A stretch of 57,266 nucleotides of DNA, taken from contig JAEYWX010000028.1 in assembly GCA_023428755.1 (NCBI GenBank), positions 1 to 57,266 of the forward strand, read 5' to 3'. Positions within the stretch are counted from its first letter, which is position 1. Each line of letters begins with the position of its first letter. This DNA comes from Bacteroidota bacterium. GTDB lineage: Bacteria; Bacteroidota; Bacteroidia; Chitinophagales; Chitinophagaceae. Both the position numbers and the translations under genes were made by a program. Of the stretch, positions 7,381 through 15,630 are shown piece by piece. The notes below the pieces were generated by a model, which made no database searches, was not told the DNA's origin, and worked only from the letters and a program-made list of their open reading frames with translations.

Positions 7381-7890
7381 ATGAGTTTAATCACAATACG
7401 ATATGCAACTGCAGCCGATGCAGAATTGATTGCCGATTTGAGTCGTACTTCTTTTTACGAAGCGTTCGCTAAGGATAATACAAAAGAAGATATGGATATT
7501 TTTATGAACGAACAGTTTACCAAAGAAGAGTTGATGAAAGAAGTGGAATTAAGCGAAGGGATTTTTCTGCTGGCGTATGTGGATGCCGAGCCTGTAGGGT
7601 ATGCCCGGCTGCGTATTAAGAACAACCTGGCACATGAGCAGGCCATTGAAATTGCACGTATCTATGCGCTGGAGAAAGCAATCGGCAAAGGAGTAGGGAA
7701 GGCGTTAATGGAAGCATGTATCAGTAAAGCAACTGAGCTGAACATGAAATCGGTATGGCTGGGTGTGTGGGAAAAGAACGAACGGGCTATTGCTTTTTAC
7801 CAACGCTGGGGCTTTGAACGGTTTGGTGAACATCAGTTTTTGCTGGGCACCGATCTGCAAACAGACTGGCTGATGAAAAAAATGCTGTAG
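7381..7890 (+). CDS. GNAT family N-acetyltransferase
   Basis: A 169-residue acetyltransferase. The start at 7381 (MSLITIRYAT) is chosen because the fold begins there; an ATG at 7345 would add twelve polar residues. Motif A for acetyl-CoA binding is visible as IYALEKAIGKGVGKALME and motif B as NERAIAFYQRWGFERFGEH. Acceptor substrate unknown; similar proteins are often annotated as spermidine or general small-molecule acetyltransferases. It reads toward the 39-residue membrane peptide, but a separate promoter-like box lies between. Confidence 0.85.
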   Translation: MSLITIRYATAADAELIADLSRTSFYEAFAKDNTKEDMDIFMNEQFTKEELMKEVELSEGIFLLAYVDAEPVGYARLRIKNNLAHEQAIEIARIYALEKAIGKGVGKALMEACISKATELNMKSVWLGVWEKNERAIAFYQRWGFERFGEHQFLLGTDLQTDWLMKKML

Positions 7891-7898
7891 GCATGGTA

Positions 7899-7923
7899 TT
7901 TCTACTCGATTTTGTAGTAGAAA
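7899..7923 (+). terminator. Weak hairpin after GNAT gene
   Basis: TTTCTACT (7899-7906) and AGTAGAAA (7916-7923) form a perfect 8-bp stem with a 9-nt loop shortly after the GNAT stop. There is no T-run, so termination is uncertain. Confidence 0.3.
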
Positions 7924-7967
7924 CAGTGAAAAGTACAGTCAGTACAATGGTTTCAGCGAAATAGCGT

Positions 7968-7975
7968 TATATTAG
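7968..7975 (+). promoter_or_regulatory. Possible -7 element for the 39-residue ORF
   Basis: TATATTAG matches TAnnTTTG with one mismatch and lies 32 nt before the ATG at 8008. No convincing -33 TTG is present at the usual distance. Confidence 0.3.
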
Positions 7976-8007
7976 CATAGTCCAATAACTATTAAAAACA
8001 AAATACC

Positions 8008-8127
8008 ATGAAACGTTTTGAAAAAACACTCCCCGTTTACAGTCGTAAAGACGTTCCCCTGATTTTATTTGTTGTATTTTTTTCGCTTGCATTGATTTTG
8101 AGTATGTGCATCAATGCGTATAAATAA
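8008..8127 (+). CDS. 39-residue single-helix membrane protein
   Basis: ATG at 8008 to TAA at 8125-8127 encodes 39 residues: a basic head (MKRFEKTLPVYSRKDVP) and one hydrophobic helix (about 17-35, LILFVVFFSLALILSMC) with a short tail. It is preceded by an A-rich leader, possible promoter box, and followed by a strong terminator with no other gene in the 320-nt gap, so the interval seems to exist for this ORF. Function unknown; likely a small inner-membrane protein with its N-terminus in the cytoplasm. Confidence 0.55.
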   Translation: MKRFEKTLPVYSRKDVPLILFVVFFSLALILSMCINAYK

Positions 8128-8179
8128 TTGTTGCCTGTAGCAGCAATACGCCGAAACTAAAACCAACTGCACCAATAAA

Positions 8180-8208
8180 AATGCCTCTGTTGATCAGAGG
8201 CATTTGTT
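8180..8208. terminator. Terminator between small membrane protein and DUF3857 gene
   Basis: AATGCCTCTG (8180-8189) and CAGAGGCATT (8195-8204) form a perfect 10-bp stem with loop TTGAT, followed by TTGTTGTTT on the plus strand and a run of A on the left that gives T on the minus strand. It can serve both convergent genes. Confidence 0.8.
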
Positions 8209-8210
8209 GT

Positions 8211-10112
8211 TTATTGCTTTTTCAGCACCAGTTTCTGTGTCTCGTCTTTTTTAATGAGCTCGAAACTTTCTGCTACTTCTTTAAACTTCGATGCCGGTAC
8301 AATGTGTTGATGTAACTGAAGCTCGGTAGATACCTGCAGCTTATTGCTGTCTTCTTTTACATGAACTATATTCTTATACCGCACATAATCGTTTGCCACT
8401 TCCTTGGTAGCAGGGATACTTTCTTTGGTAAAACCTTCCGGCAGTTTGTAAGTGATATTGTCTGTTTTCAGATAAGGATAGTCGAACAGAAAATCGTATC
8501 GCCTGTTTTCTGCAGGCTGAATGGTTTCCTCGTTTAGTTTGTACTGTCGTTGCGGATAAAAGTATTTGCTGCCGGCTTTAAAGTCGAAGAATTGGGAGTA
8601 AGCAAGTTTGATATTTACAAGATGTCCGTCGGCCGAGTCATACAGAATTTTCACTTCCAGGTCATCGGGTGTTTTATAACCAAACGCATTGATCAGTGCT
8701 GTTTTTATCTGTTCTTTATTTTGTCCGTTGAGGTAAGCGTTTACATATTCCCAGAGTTCGCCAGTTACATATACACGGCTCTCGAGCATTGCACTTCCAT
8801 CATCAAATAATTCCGCTTCTGTTGTGGCACGCCATTGGTTCAGCGTGCTTTTGCTGCGTGGTGTTTTAGCGATCACGCCACCATTTTCAGTAAGCAGCAA
8901 TGCATTTCTGTTTTCGGTAAAGGTTCCCAATACACCCGGAGATGTTTGTTTGCTGGTACATTCCAGCCAAATCGAATCATTTTTTAACGGCACACACAAT
9001 ATTACATGGTTGAAGATGCTTGATGCAAATGTTGGATCAACCGGGTATTCATTTGTGCCAGCGTTGATCAGTGCTGCATAGGATTTAATACCTACCGCAT
9101 TCAGCATGTTTTTCATGTAATGCGTAAGCCCTTTGCAATCGCCATATTTTTTTTGTTCAGCAAATGAAACGGGGAAGGGTTTAAAACCACCAATACCAAA
9201 TTGAATACTTACATAGCGGAATTCTTTTTGCATGTACCGGTAAAGAATAGCAATTTTTTCCTGTTCGGTTGTTGCATCCTTGATCAATGATTTGAAAAAT
9301 TCAACCCGTTCCGGTTTAAATGGATTTTCTTCTTCATAAAACGGGTAACTCCATTTGCCAAATTCTTTCCAGGTTTCTAATGAACCTGGATACCCATCAT
9401 AACTGAATTGTGTGGGCGACACATCCACCCATGGAAGTGAAACCCATGCGCCATAGGATGCTGCTTCTTTTGTGGGTACAGTTTTGTTATTCAATTCCCA
9501 ACTGTAAACCGTTTTCTTCTCTTCTTTTGTTACAACCGGATCGCCTTTAAAATTATAGGCTTTGTATTTTACAGGTATCGCCGATTTTACAACATACCTG
9601 CTTGTTTTATATGATTCGGTTGTACTTCCGAAAAACCATGGCTGCAGATCAAGGATTGCAGTACAGTTGATTTCATATTCGGTTTCAATGGTGCAGGGTG
9701 TGCCGGGTACAGGAAAATCGAGTTCGTACAATTTGTTGTCGGATGCAAGGGTTACACCATCATAGGTTCCTTCTAGTTTGAAATCTTTCTTTTTAAATTT
9801 TGAAATTTCAATCCCCAGCTCATTGTACACTTTGATAGTGATCTCTTCCAGCTTACGAAATTTGTTGACGCCTATGCGTACAACAGAATGCCGCATCCCC
9901 GCTTTTGTAAGTACAGTAACAATGGTGTGTGAACGAATGGTCATTTTGGAAGGCGATTCAATATCGATCACACTTTCTTCCAGATGATACACCGCATCTG
10001 CATCTTTCTTTAAACTATCCGGCAGGGTAAGGGATGAATAGTTGAGGATGGATTGCGATGATGCGTGTAACTGCAGCAGGGAAATGAAAAGAAATATCAA
10101 AAGTTTTCTCAT
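8211..10112 (-). CDS. DUF3857/transglutaminase-like secreted protein
   Basis: A 633-residue exported protein. Residues 1-20 are a signal peptide ending at ASSQ. A DUF3857 beta domain covers roughly 40-220, a transglutaminase-like core 265-400, and a DUF3858-like beta domain the C-terminus. The core keeps the papain-like Cys326 in YGDCKG and His369 in FNHV; the third position is Glu384 in WLECTS rather than Asp, as in other members I recall. Its start codon overlaps the stop of the upstream paralogue by 4 nt (ATGA), so both are translated from one mRNA. Substrate unknown; presumed periplasmic or outer-membrane-associated protein or peptide processing. Confidence 0.8.
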   Translation of the reverse strand: MRKLLIFLFISLLQLHASSQSILNYSSLTLPDSLKKDADAVYHLEESVIDIESPSKMTIRSHTIVTVLTKAGMRHSVVRIGVNKFRKLEEITIKVYNELGIEISKFKKKDFKLEGTYDGVTLASDNKLYELDFPVPGTPCTIETEYEINCTAILDLQPWFFGSTTESYKTSRYVVKSAIPVKYKAYNFKGDPVVTKEEKKTVYSWELNNKTVPTKEAASYGAWVSLPWVDVSPTQFSYDGYPGSLETWKEFGKWSYPFYEEENPFKPERVEFFKSLIKDATTEQEKIAILYRYMQKEFRYVSIQFGIGGFKPFPVSFAEQKKYGDCKGLTHYMKNMLNAVGIKSYAALINAGTNEYPVDPTFASSIFNHVILCVPLKNDSIWLECTSKQTSPGVLGTFTENRNALLLTENGGVIAKTPRSKSTLNQWRATTEAELFDDGSAMLESRVYVTGELWEYVNAYLNGQNKEQIKTALINAFGYKTPDDLEVKILYDSADGHLVNIKLAYSQFFDFKAGSKYFYPQRQYKLNEETIQPAENRRYDFLFDYPYLKTDNITYKLPEGFTKESIPATKEVANDYVRYKNIVHVKEDSNKLQVSTELQLHQHIVPASKFKEVAESFELIKKDETQKLVLKKQ

Positions 10113-12028
10113 GGCTTGGGAATTGTTTTGCGTTTGAATACGATCTGCTCGTTCAGCATTTCAAACAGCTTTGCATAAAATGCTTTGAAATCAAGATACT
10201 CATCTACATAGTAGGTGGGGCGTTTTATTTCCAGCGTGTAACGCATCGAAATGGAATTTTCGTTTTTGCTCACGAAACGTTGCAGTACAATACTGGTATC
10301 AGGCATGATCATCCTTATGTTTTTCGGCAACTCTTCCGGCTCCAGGTTATTGGGGAAGCGGATAGTTGAAAACATATTGTAATACTGCGTATATCCAAAC
10401 TCTATATCGGTAAACCGTTTGTCCGAAATAAAATCGTTTGTTTCCAGTTCCATCAAAAAGTTGGGCGAGTAAAAAAGATAATCGCCGCTGCTGTTGAGTG
10501 AGCCTGTAAACTGAACAATGTTTTCCAACGGCAGGCTGTCGTTCTTCTCATTTTTATACGTGAGAGAATCAAATGTAAATTCAGGATGCGGTTTGCTGAA
10601 GTAAGTTGAAAGGTATTCTTTTTCGCCACGACGGAGTGCACGCATGCGTTCATTCTTTGCATATTCGTGTGCAATTACATTGGCTACACCTTTTACTTTT
10701 CCTTCTGTATCAATTTCACCGAGCACCGATGTAATTAAACGAAAGCGGTGTTTCACATCGCCCATTGCAATAAATTGTCCTAATTCCTTGTCCACTAAAA
10801 ATCCTTCCGTAAACTGTACATCCCACGGAGTAATAAAAGGCGGATTGGTATAATTTGTTGCATCAAGAATGTAGGGTTTGTTATCTGCTTCAGCATACAC
10901 ATACACATCGTTGAATTGATAGAGGAAAGGATAAGCTGTATTTACCTTTCCATTGGTACGTGTACTTACTAAAACGGGGTAGGCTTTGATGTCGGCTTCA
11001 CGCAAGAGGTTTACCAGCAGCAAATTCATATCGGCACTGTTGCCACTGTGTTTGTCCAATGCATTCTTTACACCTTCGTCGCTCCAACGACTGGTTTTTC
11101 CATTCCATGCCACTTCTTTTTTTACATAGTTAAACACAGTTACCATGCGTTGATAGGGATTGGTAATGGTTTTGAGATCATCTTGTAAACTGGTGCCTTT
11201 GAAAACATTTTTCCGAAGTTGCTGGCCAAAATAATCATTGTCTAATAATTGCTCAGTCAATTGGGGCCAGGTGGTCATTCTTGGTTGTCCGTTGATAGCA
11301 CGTAACTGAAAGTCGATCCGCTGCAGATAATCTTTTGTGCTGCTCATGTAAGGTTCACGATCCAGTCCGGGAATATTGGTCATTACAAAACGCTTCACTT
11401 TATTGATGCCTTCCGTAGTTTCTTTTACCGGTAATGTTCTGCGGATGAGATAGGTGAATTCAAGAACAGATGGAATTTCAACATTGTATTCGCTGTAACG
11501 AACAGGGTGCGGACGCTGGAAGATCCAGTCTTCAATTTCAATTGAATTACGTTTGCTGTCTTCATACCTGTATTCAATAATGCTTCCCACTTTTACATTG
11601 GGCATCGTGAATACCATCATCTCACTTTCGCTGCTGAGCTTTTGCTCCATCACCGATTTTTTTTCCAGCTTTGTGGTTTCCACTTCACCATTTGCATTGA
11701 TGTTGTACGTGTAACCTTCAATGTTACGGATACGTTGTGCAGTTCCAACGCTGTAATAAGGAATGCGAACGTTGGCAAGATCAATCGCTTTCTCATTCAG
11801 TATTTTAATACGTACACGATTGGTTGTTTCGTTTACAAAATCGGAGGATGTAAAGTAATACCTCACTTCTGCAATATCGAGAAGGTATTCTGCGATGGCT
11901 TCTTTATCGTAGCTGCAATCTTTCGATTCAAATTCAGCTTTGTCAATTTTTCCGAAAGATGGAACTTTCTGTGCGTGGGTATGAATAACAGAAACTGTTA
12001 TCAAAAGCAATACAAGAATGCTTTTCAT
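10109..12028 (-). CDS. DUF3857 secreted protein with degenerate transglutaminase core
   Basis: A 639-residue paralogue of the next gene. Signal peptide at 1-19 (ending HTHAQ), then DUF3857 (about 30-250) and a transglutaminase-like core. The catalytic Cys is replaced: where the paralogue has GDCKG this protein has SGNSADMN, and where it has FNHV this has FNDV, while LDAT is kept. It therefore should lack thiol catalysis and may be a binding or scaffolding partner. First gene of a two-gene operon; a TATACTTG box on the minus strand (12055-12062) may be its promoter. Confidence 0.78.
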   Translation of the reverse strand: MKSILVLLLITVSVIHTHAQKVPSFGKIDKAEFESKDCSYDKEAIAEYLLDIAEVRYYFTSSDFVNETTNRVRIKILNEKAIDLANVRIPYYSVGTAQRIRNIEGYTYNINANGEVETTKLEKKSVMEQKLSSESEMMVFTMPNVKVGSIIEYRYEDSKRNSIEIEDWIFQRPHPVRYSEYNVEIPSVLEFTYLIRRTLPVKETTEGINKVKRFVMTNIPGLDREPYMSSTKDYLQRIDFQLRAINGQPRMTTWPQLTEQLLDNDYFGQQLRKNVFKGTSLQDDLKTITNPYQRMVTVFNYVKKEVAWNGKTSRWSDEGVKNALDKHSGNSADMNLLLVNLLREADIKAYPVLVSTRTNGKVNTAYPFLYQFNDVYVYAEADNKPYILDATNYTNPPFITPWDVQFTEGFLVDKELGQFIAMGDVKHRFRLITSVLGEIDTEGKVKGVANVIAHEYAKNERMRALRRGEKEYLSTYFSKPHPEFTFDSLTYKNEKNDSLPLENIVQFTGSLNSSGDYLFYSPNFLMELETNDFISDKRFTDIEFGYTQYYNMFSTIRFPNNLEPEELPKNIRMIMPDTSIVLQRFVSKNENSISMRYTLEIKRPTYYVDEYLDFKAFYAKLFEMLNEQIVFKRKTIPKP

Positions 12029-12054
12029 GTTGATGGTTGTTTTAGAATTATATA

Positions 12055-12062
12055 CAAGTATA
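12055..12062 (-). promoter_or_regulatory. Possible -7 element for the DUF3857 operon
   Basis: Minus-strand TATACTTG, one mismatch to TAnnTTTG, 27 nt upstream of the start at 12028. The -33 box is not evident. Confidence 0.35.
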
Positions 12063-12102
12063 AAAAAACAATATCAACTGGCCGAGCTATGTTTAAAAAA
12101 AA

Positions 12103-12134
12103 GATCCCTCTTATTCAAAAAAATAAGAGGGATC
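12103..12134. terminator. Terminator after ndk
   Basis: GATCCCTCTTAT (12103-12114) and ATAAGAGGGATC (12123-12134) form a perfect 12-bp stem with an A-rich loop. On the minus strand it is followed by TTTTTTTTAAAC, the expected terminator for ndk. Confidence 0.85.
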
Positions 12135-12156
12135 ACTTACTGAAAAAAAACTGAAA

Positions 12157-12573
12157 TTAATTCTGTTCTAACCCGCTGAAGAAAAAGTTTCCTTCAATTG
12201 CAGCATTCTCATCACTGTCACTTCCATGCACTGCATTTTCACCAACAGATGTTGCATATAATTTACGGATGGTTCCTTCATCAGCTTTTGCAGGATCAGT
12301 TGCGCCAATAAGTGTGCGGAAATCGGACACAGCATTGTCTTTTTCGAGGATAGCTGCGATAATGACACCGCTGCTCATAAACTCAACCAGCTCTCCAAAA
12401 AACGGACGCTCTTTGTGTATTGCATAAAATTCGCCTGCTCTTTCTGCTGAAAGTTTTGTTTGTTTCAACGCCACTACACGGAAACCCGCTTTAATAATTT
12501 TGTCTAAAATAGCACCGGCATGACCATTCTTCATTGCGTCGGGCTTGATCATTGTAAACGTACGATTGCTCAT
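12157..12573 (-). CDS. ndk: Nucleoside diphosphate kinase
   Basis: A 138-residue enzyme that moves the gamma phosphate from ATP to other NDPs through a phospho-histidine, here His116 in NAVHGSDS. The N-terminal TFTMIKPDAMKNGH nucleotide-binding segment and the Kpn-loop region (KERPFFGELVEFMSSG) are intact; length is normal. Start at 12573 (MSNRTF) is preferred over an upstream ATG because it matches the family and lies 22 nt behind a perfect promoter box. It is divergent from nrnA. Confidence 0.97.
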   Translation of the reverse strand: MSNRTFTMIKPDAMKNGHAGAILDKIIKAGFRVVALKQTKLSAERAGEFYAIHKERPFFGELVEFMSSGVIIAAILEKDNAVSDFRTLIGATDPAKADEGTIRKLYATSVGENAVHGSDSDENAAIEGNFFFSGLEQN

Positions 12574-12595
12574 GATGTTCTTTGTTTTTGCGCCG

Positions 12596-12625
12596 CAAAG
12601 ATAGGGGAGAAGAAGCAAGGCACAA
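12596..12625 (-). promoter_or_regulatory. ndk promoter (-7 TATCTTTG, -33 TTG)
   Basis: Minus-strand TATCTTTG at 12596-12603 matches TAnnTTTG exactly, and TTG at 12623-12625 lies 19 nt upstream, the usual spacing of the Bacteroidota primary promoter. Predicted transcription start is about 15 nt before the ndk ATG. Confidence 0.65.
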
Positions 12626-12639
12626 GGTAAAAGAGACAA

Positions 12640-12680
12640 GACACCCGTAACCCATAACTCTTAACTCATAACTTCTCCAT
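12640..12680 (+). repeat. Short degenerate direct repeats (taactcataac words)
   Basis: The spacer between ndk and nrnA contains three near-repeats of (c)ataac(t)c / taactcataac. It belongs to the family of short word-like repeats seen in several spacers of this window (see findings). No coding capacity. Confidence 0.5.
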
Positions 12681-12686
12681 TTCCCC

Positions 12687-12694
12687 TACATTTG
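12687..12694 (+). promoter_or_regulatory. -7 element for nrnA
   Basis: TACATTTG matches TAnnTTTG exactly and ends 11 nt before the nrnA ATG, implying a leader of only a few bases. Confidence 0.5.
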
Positions 12695-12705
12695 CAACCG
12701 CCGTT

Positions 12706-13719
12706 ATGCAAGCAATCAACGAATTATATCCATTATTACATGCGCCCGCCAAGGTGGTGATCACCACCCACCAAAAACCCGACCCTGATGCAATGGGCTC
12801 ATCGCTGGGACTCTATCATTTACTCATCCAACTGGGACATACCGTACAGGTGATTTCGCCAACCAACTGGGCCGCCTTTCTCGACTGGATGCCCGGGTGC
12901 GAACTGGTGTTGAACTACGAGATCACCATTGATAAAAGCAATGCCATTATCAATGATGCGGACCTCATCTTTTGCCTCGACTTCAATGCATTGAACCGGG
13001 TAAAGAAGATGGCAGCTGTAATTGAGCATGCAAAGGGCCAGCGTATTTTAATTGATCATCACCGTGAACCGCAAACCGAAGTATTTGCCTATGGGGTGAG
13101 TGATACGTCCAAAAGCTCAACCTGTGAAATGGTGTACGATTTTATTGTAAAAAGCGGACATGCCGATAAGCTGAACATGGAGATGATGCGTTGCCTGTAT
13201 GCCGGTGTAATTGGTGATACCGGAAGTTTCCGCTTTGCCTCTGCCACTGCTACTGTGTTTGAAATGGTGGCCGATTTTAAGCGCCGCGGCCTGGAGCATA
13301 CGCAGATCCATGAGAATATCTACGACAACTTCCTCGAAAACCGTTTCCGGTTTATTGGTCATGTACTTACCAACAGGCTGGAAGTTGATTACCAGTTGAA
13401 TACCGCTCTTATTTGGGTAACCAAGCAGGACCTGCTCCGATACCAGATCAAAACGGGTGATACCGAAGGGCTGGTAAACTATCCGCTTGGGATACAGGGT
13501 ATTAAACTAGCCTGTATTGTGATCGACAGGGACGAAAAAAGAAAATGGAGCTTCCGGAGTAAAGGTGACTTTGATTGCAATACATTTGCCCGGCAACATT
13601 TTAACGGGGGCGGCCATTTCAATGCAGCAGGCGGCGAAACCGACGACAGCCTGGATACAACCGTTCGCAAATTCAAAGATGTTATTCAAGAATATAAATC
13701 GCAGTTAGAAACGTTTTAA
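12706..13719 (+). CDS. nrnA: DHH-family oligoribonuclease / pAp phosphatase
   Basis: A 337-residue DHH/DHHA1 phosphoesterase. Metal ligands are in HQKPDPDAMGS (22-32), LDFN (91-94) and the DHH motif at 117-119 (LIDHHREP); the C-terminal DHHA1 domain shows the substrate-binding GGGHFNAAGG near residue 304. Family members degrade short oligoribonucleotides (including pGpG-like dinucleotides) and dephosphorylate 3'-phosphoadenosine 5'-phosphate. Cytosolic. The next gene starts 9 nt downstream, so the two form an operon. I do not see the separate DHH phosphodiesterase (GdpP) features. Confidence 0.9.
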   Translation: MQAINELYPLLHAPAKVVITTHQKPDPDAMGSSLGLYHLLIQLGHTVQVISPTNWAAFLDWMPGCELVLNYEITIDKSNAIINDADLIFCLDFNALNRVKKMAAVIEHAKGQRILIDHHREPQTEVFAYGVSDTSKSSTCEMVYDFIVKSGHADKLNMEMMRCLYAGVIGDTGSFRFASATATVFEMVADFKRRGLEHTQIHENIYDNFLENRFRFIGHVLTNRLEVDYQLNTALIWVTKQDLLRYQIKTGDTEGLVNYPLGIQGIKLACIVIDRDEKRKWSFRSKGDFDCNTFARQHFNGGGHFNAAGGETDDSLDTTVRKFKDVIQEYKSQLETF

Positions 13720-13728
13720 AAACAAACA

Positions 13729-14649
13729 ATGAAGACAATTCAATCAATTTTTGTAGCCATGCTGGCGGTAGTGGTGCTGGCAAGTTGCGGTGGCGGCTCT
13801 TTCAAAAAAGCAAAGAGCGGTTTGCTGTACAAGATCATTTCTGATGGTAAAGGTGCTCCGCTGAAGCCGGGTTCATTTATCAAATTCAACGCTATTGTAA
13901 AACAAAAAGATTCTGTTACCTATAATTCATATGGTAAGATCCCTGCGTTTACTGCTGTTGACAGTGTGGGCCGTCCATACGATCTTTCTGAAATTATTCC
14001 AATGATGAAAGCTGGTGACAGTGCTGTAATTGTACAGAGTGCTGATTCAATTGCAAAACTCAATATGGGCCAAATGCCTCCGGGTATGAAGAAAGGTGAT
14101 AAGATCACCATCACGCTCCGCATTACAAAAGTAATGGCCGACATTACAGAAGCGCAAAACGAATTCAATGCAGAAATGGAAGCGCAAAAAACAAGAGAGT
14201 TTAAAGATGTAGAAGCATATTTGAAATCAAAAAACATTACCGCTACGAAAACTGCACAGGGTACATATGTTGAAGTATTGAATGCAGGTACTGGTGCTAA
14301 ACCCGACAGCGGTCAGCAGGTAATGATAAAATACACCGGAATGAATTTCGAAGGCGTGAAGTTTGATTCAAATGTTGATACAAGCTTTGGTCATGTTGAT
14401 CCGTTACCGTTGGTAATCGGTCAGCAGGGTAGCATTCCCGGTTTTGAAGATGCAGTAAAGCAGGTAGCTGTGGGGGGTAAAGTAAAAGCTTACATCCCTT
14501 CGATGCTGGCGTACGGTATGCAGGGTTCACCTCCCAAGATCAAACCTTACGAGAACCTGATCTTCGAAATTGAAGTATTGAGCATTGGTGCTCCAACACC
14601 ACCAGCTGCGCCTCAAGGTGCTCCATCGAGCCCGAACGGACAACAATAA
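13729..14649 (+). CDS. FKBP-type peptidyl-prolyl isomerase lipoprotein
   Basis: A 306-residue lipoprotein: signal peptide with lipobox VLASC (Cys20), followed by two FKBP-like modules. The first (about 30-135) is degenerate; the second (about 185-290) keeps the fold signatures VMIKYTGMNFEGVKFDSN, the IPGFEDAV loop and YGMQGSPP near the active-site rim. The tail is Pro/Ala-rich (PTPPAAPQGAP). It probably assists protein folding in the periplasm or on the membrane surface. Nine bases separate it from nrnA, a pairing also common in related genomes. Confidence 0.88.
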   Translation: MKTIQSIFVAMLAVVVLASCGGGSFKKAKSGLLYKIISDGKGAPLKPGSFIKFNAIVKQKDSVTYNSYGKIPAFTAVDSVGRPYDLSEIIPMMKAGDSAVIVQSADSIAKLNMGQMPPGMKKGDKITITLRITKVMADITEAQNEFNAEMEAQKTREFKDVEAYLKSKNITATKTAQGTYVEVLNAGTGAKPDSGQQVMIKYTGMNFEGVKFDSNVDTSFGHVDPLPLVIGQQGSIPGFEDAVKQVAVGGKVKAYIPSMLAYGMQGSPPKIKPYENLIFEIEVLSIGAPTPPAAPQGAPSSPNGQQ

Positions 14650-14672
14650 GATTCGATCTGGAAGTAATAGAG

Positions 14673-14700
14673 AAGGAGACAGTTTACTGTCTCCTTTTTA
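14673..14700. terminator. Terminator between FKBP lipoprotein and folP
   Basis: AAGGAGACAG (14673-14682) and CTGTCTCCTT (14687-14696) form a perfect 10-bp stem with a 4-nt loop and T-run; it lies between convergent genes. Confidence 0.85.
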
Positions 14701-14727
14701 TTTGATGTGTAGTTGCTCCGTTTTCGG

Positions 14728-15555
14728 TTAGGCGTTGCTGTAAGCCTCGTGCAGTGCAATTGCTTCGGCTGCTTCCTTTACATCGTGTACCCGTAAAATG
14801 GATGCGCCTTTTGTGAGTGCAATGGTATTTACAACGGTTGTTCCGTTTAACGCTTCTTCTGCTGTTATATGCAATGTTCTCCAGATGGTTGATTTGCGGC
14901 TGAGCCCCACCAGCACCGGCACATGAAATAGTTGGAATGCTTCCAGTTGTTTCAGTAACTGAAAATTATGCGGAATGGTTTTACCAAATCCAAAGCCTGG
15001 ATCGATGATGATGTCTTTAATACCAGCTTCTTTACAAGCAGTTGTTTTGCGAATAAAGTAGTCCACTACTTCTTTTGTTACGTTTTCGTAGGTTGGGTTC
15101 TCCTGCATGGTATCGGGTGTTCCTTGCATGTGCATAGCAATAAACGGAACCTGCAAGGCAGCAACGGTAGCAATCATGTTGGCATCCATATCGCCTGCAC
15201 TGATATCATTCACCATATCCGCTCCGGCTGCAACGGCTTCTTTTGCTACAGTTGCATGGTAGGTGTCAATCGAAAGAAAAATGGAAGGATACGTTTCTTT
15301 GATTTGCTTGATAACAGGCAATACTCTCTTCAACTCTTCTGCAGCTGTTAAACGTTCGCTGCCGGGCCGGGTGCTTTGTCCGCCAATATCCAGTATGGCA
15401 GCACCTTCGTTGATCATTTGTGCGGCTTTCTGTAACACATCTTTTTGTTCAATACGGCTGCCACTGTAAAATGAATCGGGTGTAATGTTGAGAATGCCCA
15501 TTACCACCGGTTTCTCCAGCACCAATAATCTTCCTTTGCAGTTGAGTGTGTACAT
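14728..15555 (-). CDS. folP: Dihydropteroate synthase
   Basis: A 275-residue TIM-barrel enzyme that condenses 6-hydroxymethyl-dihydropterin diphosphate with p-aminobenzoate in folate synthesis (the sulfonamide target). The first pterin-binding signature MGILNITPDSF is at 19-29, the second is ILDIGGQSTRPGS at about 58-70, and DIIIDPGFGFGK near 185 also matches. Start at 15555 (MYTLNCKGR) is where family similarity begins; a long upstream open frame is not coding. It is divergent from the DUF1599 gene across a 75-nt spacer containing a 24-bp palindrome. Confidence 0.95.
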   Translation of the reverse strand: MYTLNCKGRLLVLEKPVVMGILNITPDSFYSGSRIEQKDVLQKAAQMINEGAAILDIGGQSTRPGSERLTAAEELKRVLPVIKQIKETYPSIFLSIDTYHATVAKEAVAAGADMVNDISAGDMDANMIATVAALQVPFIAMHMQGTPDTMQENPTYENVTKEVVDYFIRKTTACKEAGIKDIIIDPGFGFGKTIPHNFQLLKQLEAFQLFHVPVLVGLSRKSTIWRTLHITAEEALNGTTVVNTIALTKGASILRVHDVKEAAEAIALHEAYSNA

Positions 15556-15576
15556 TGTATTTTTGGGAATAAAGCT

Positions 15577-15600
15577 GATACGAAGTTGAAACTTTGTATC
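15577..15600. promoter_or_regulatory. 24-bp near-perfect palindrome in the folP / DUF1599 divergent spacer
   Basis: GATACGAAGTTG (15577-15588) and AAACTTTGTATC (15589-15600) are inverted copies with 10 of 12 bases matching and no spacer. The position, 22 nt upstream of folP and 30 nt upstream of the DUF1599 gene, fits a shared operator for a dimeric regulator, or a shared promoter region. No regulator gene is adjacent. Confidence 0.4.
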
Positions 15601-15630
15601 ACGAATTAACGAAACAATTTTGAACCATTC

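Noticed and set aside
11642..12154. 170-codon plus-strand frame opposite the DUF3857 gene start
   Set aside because: Antisense frame crossing the ndk terminator, without initiation signals.
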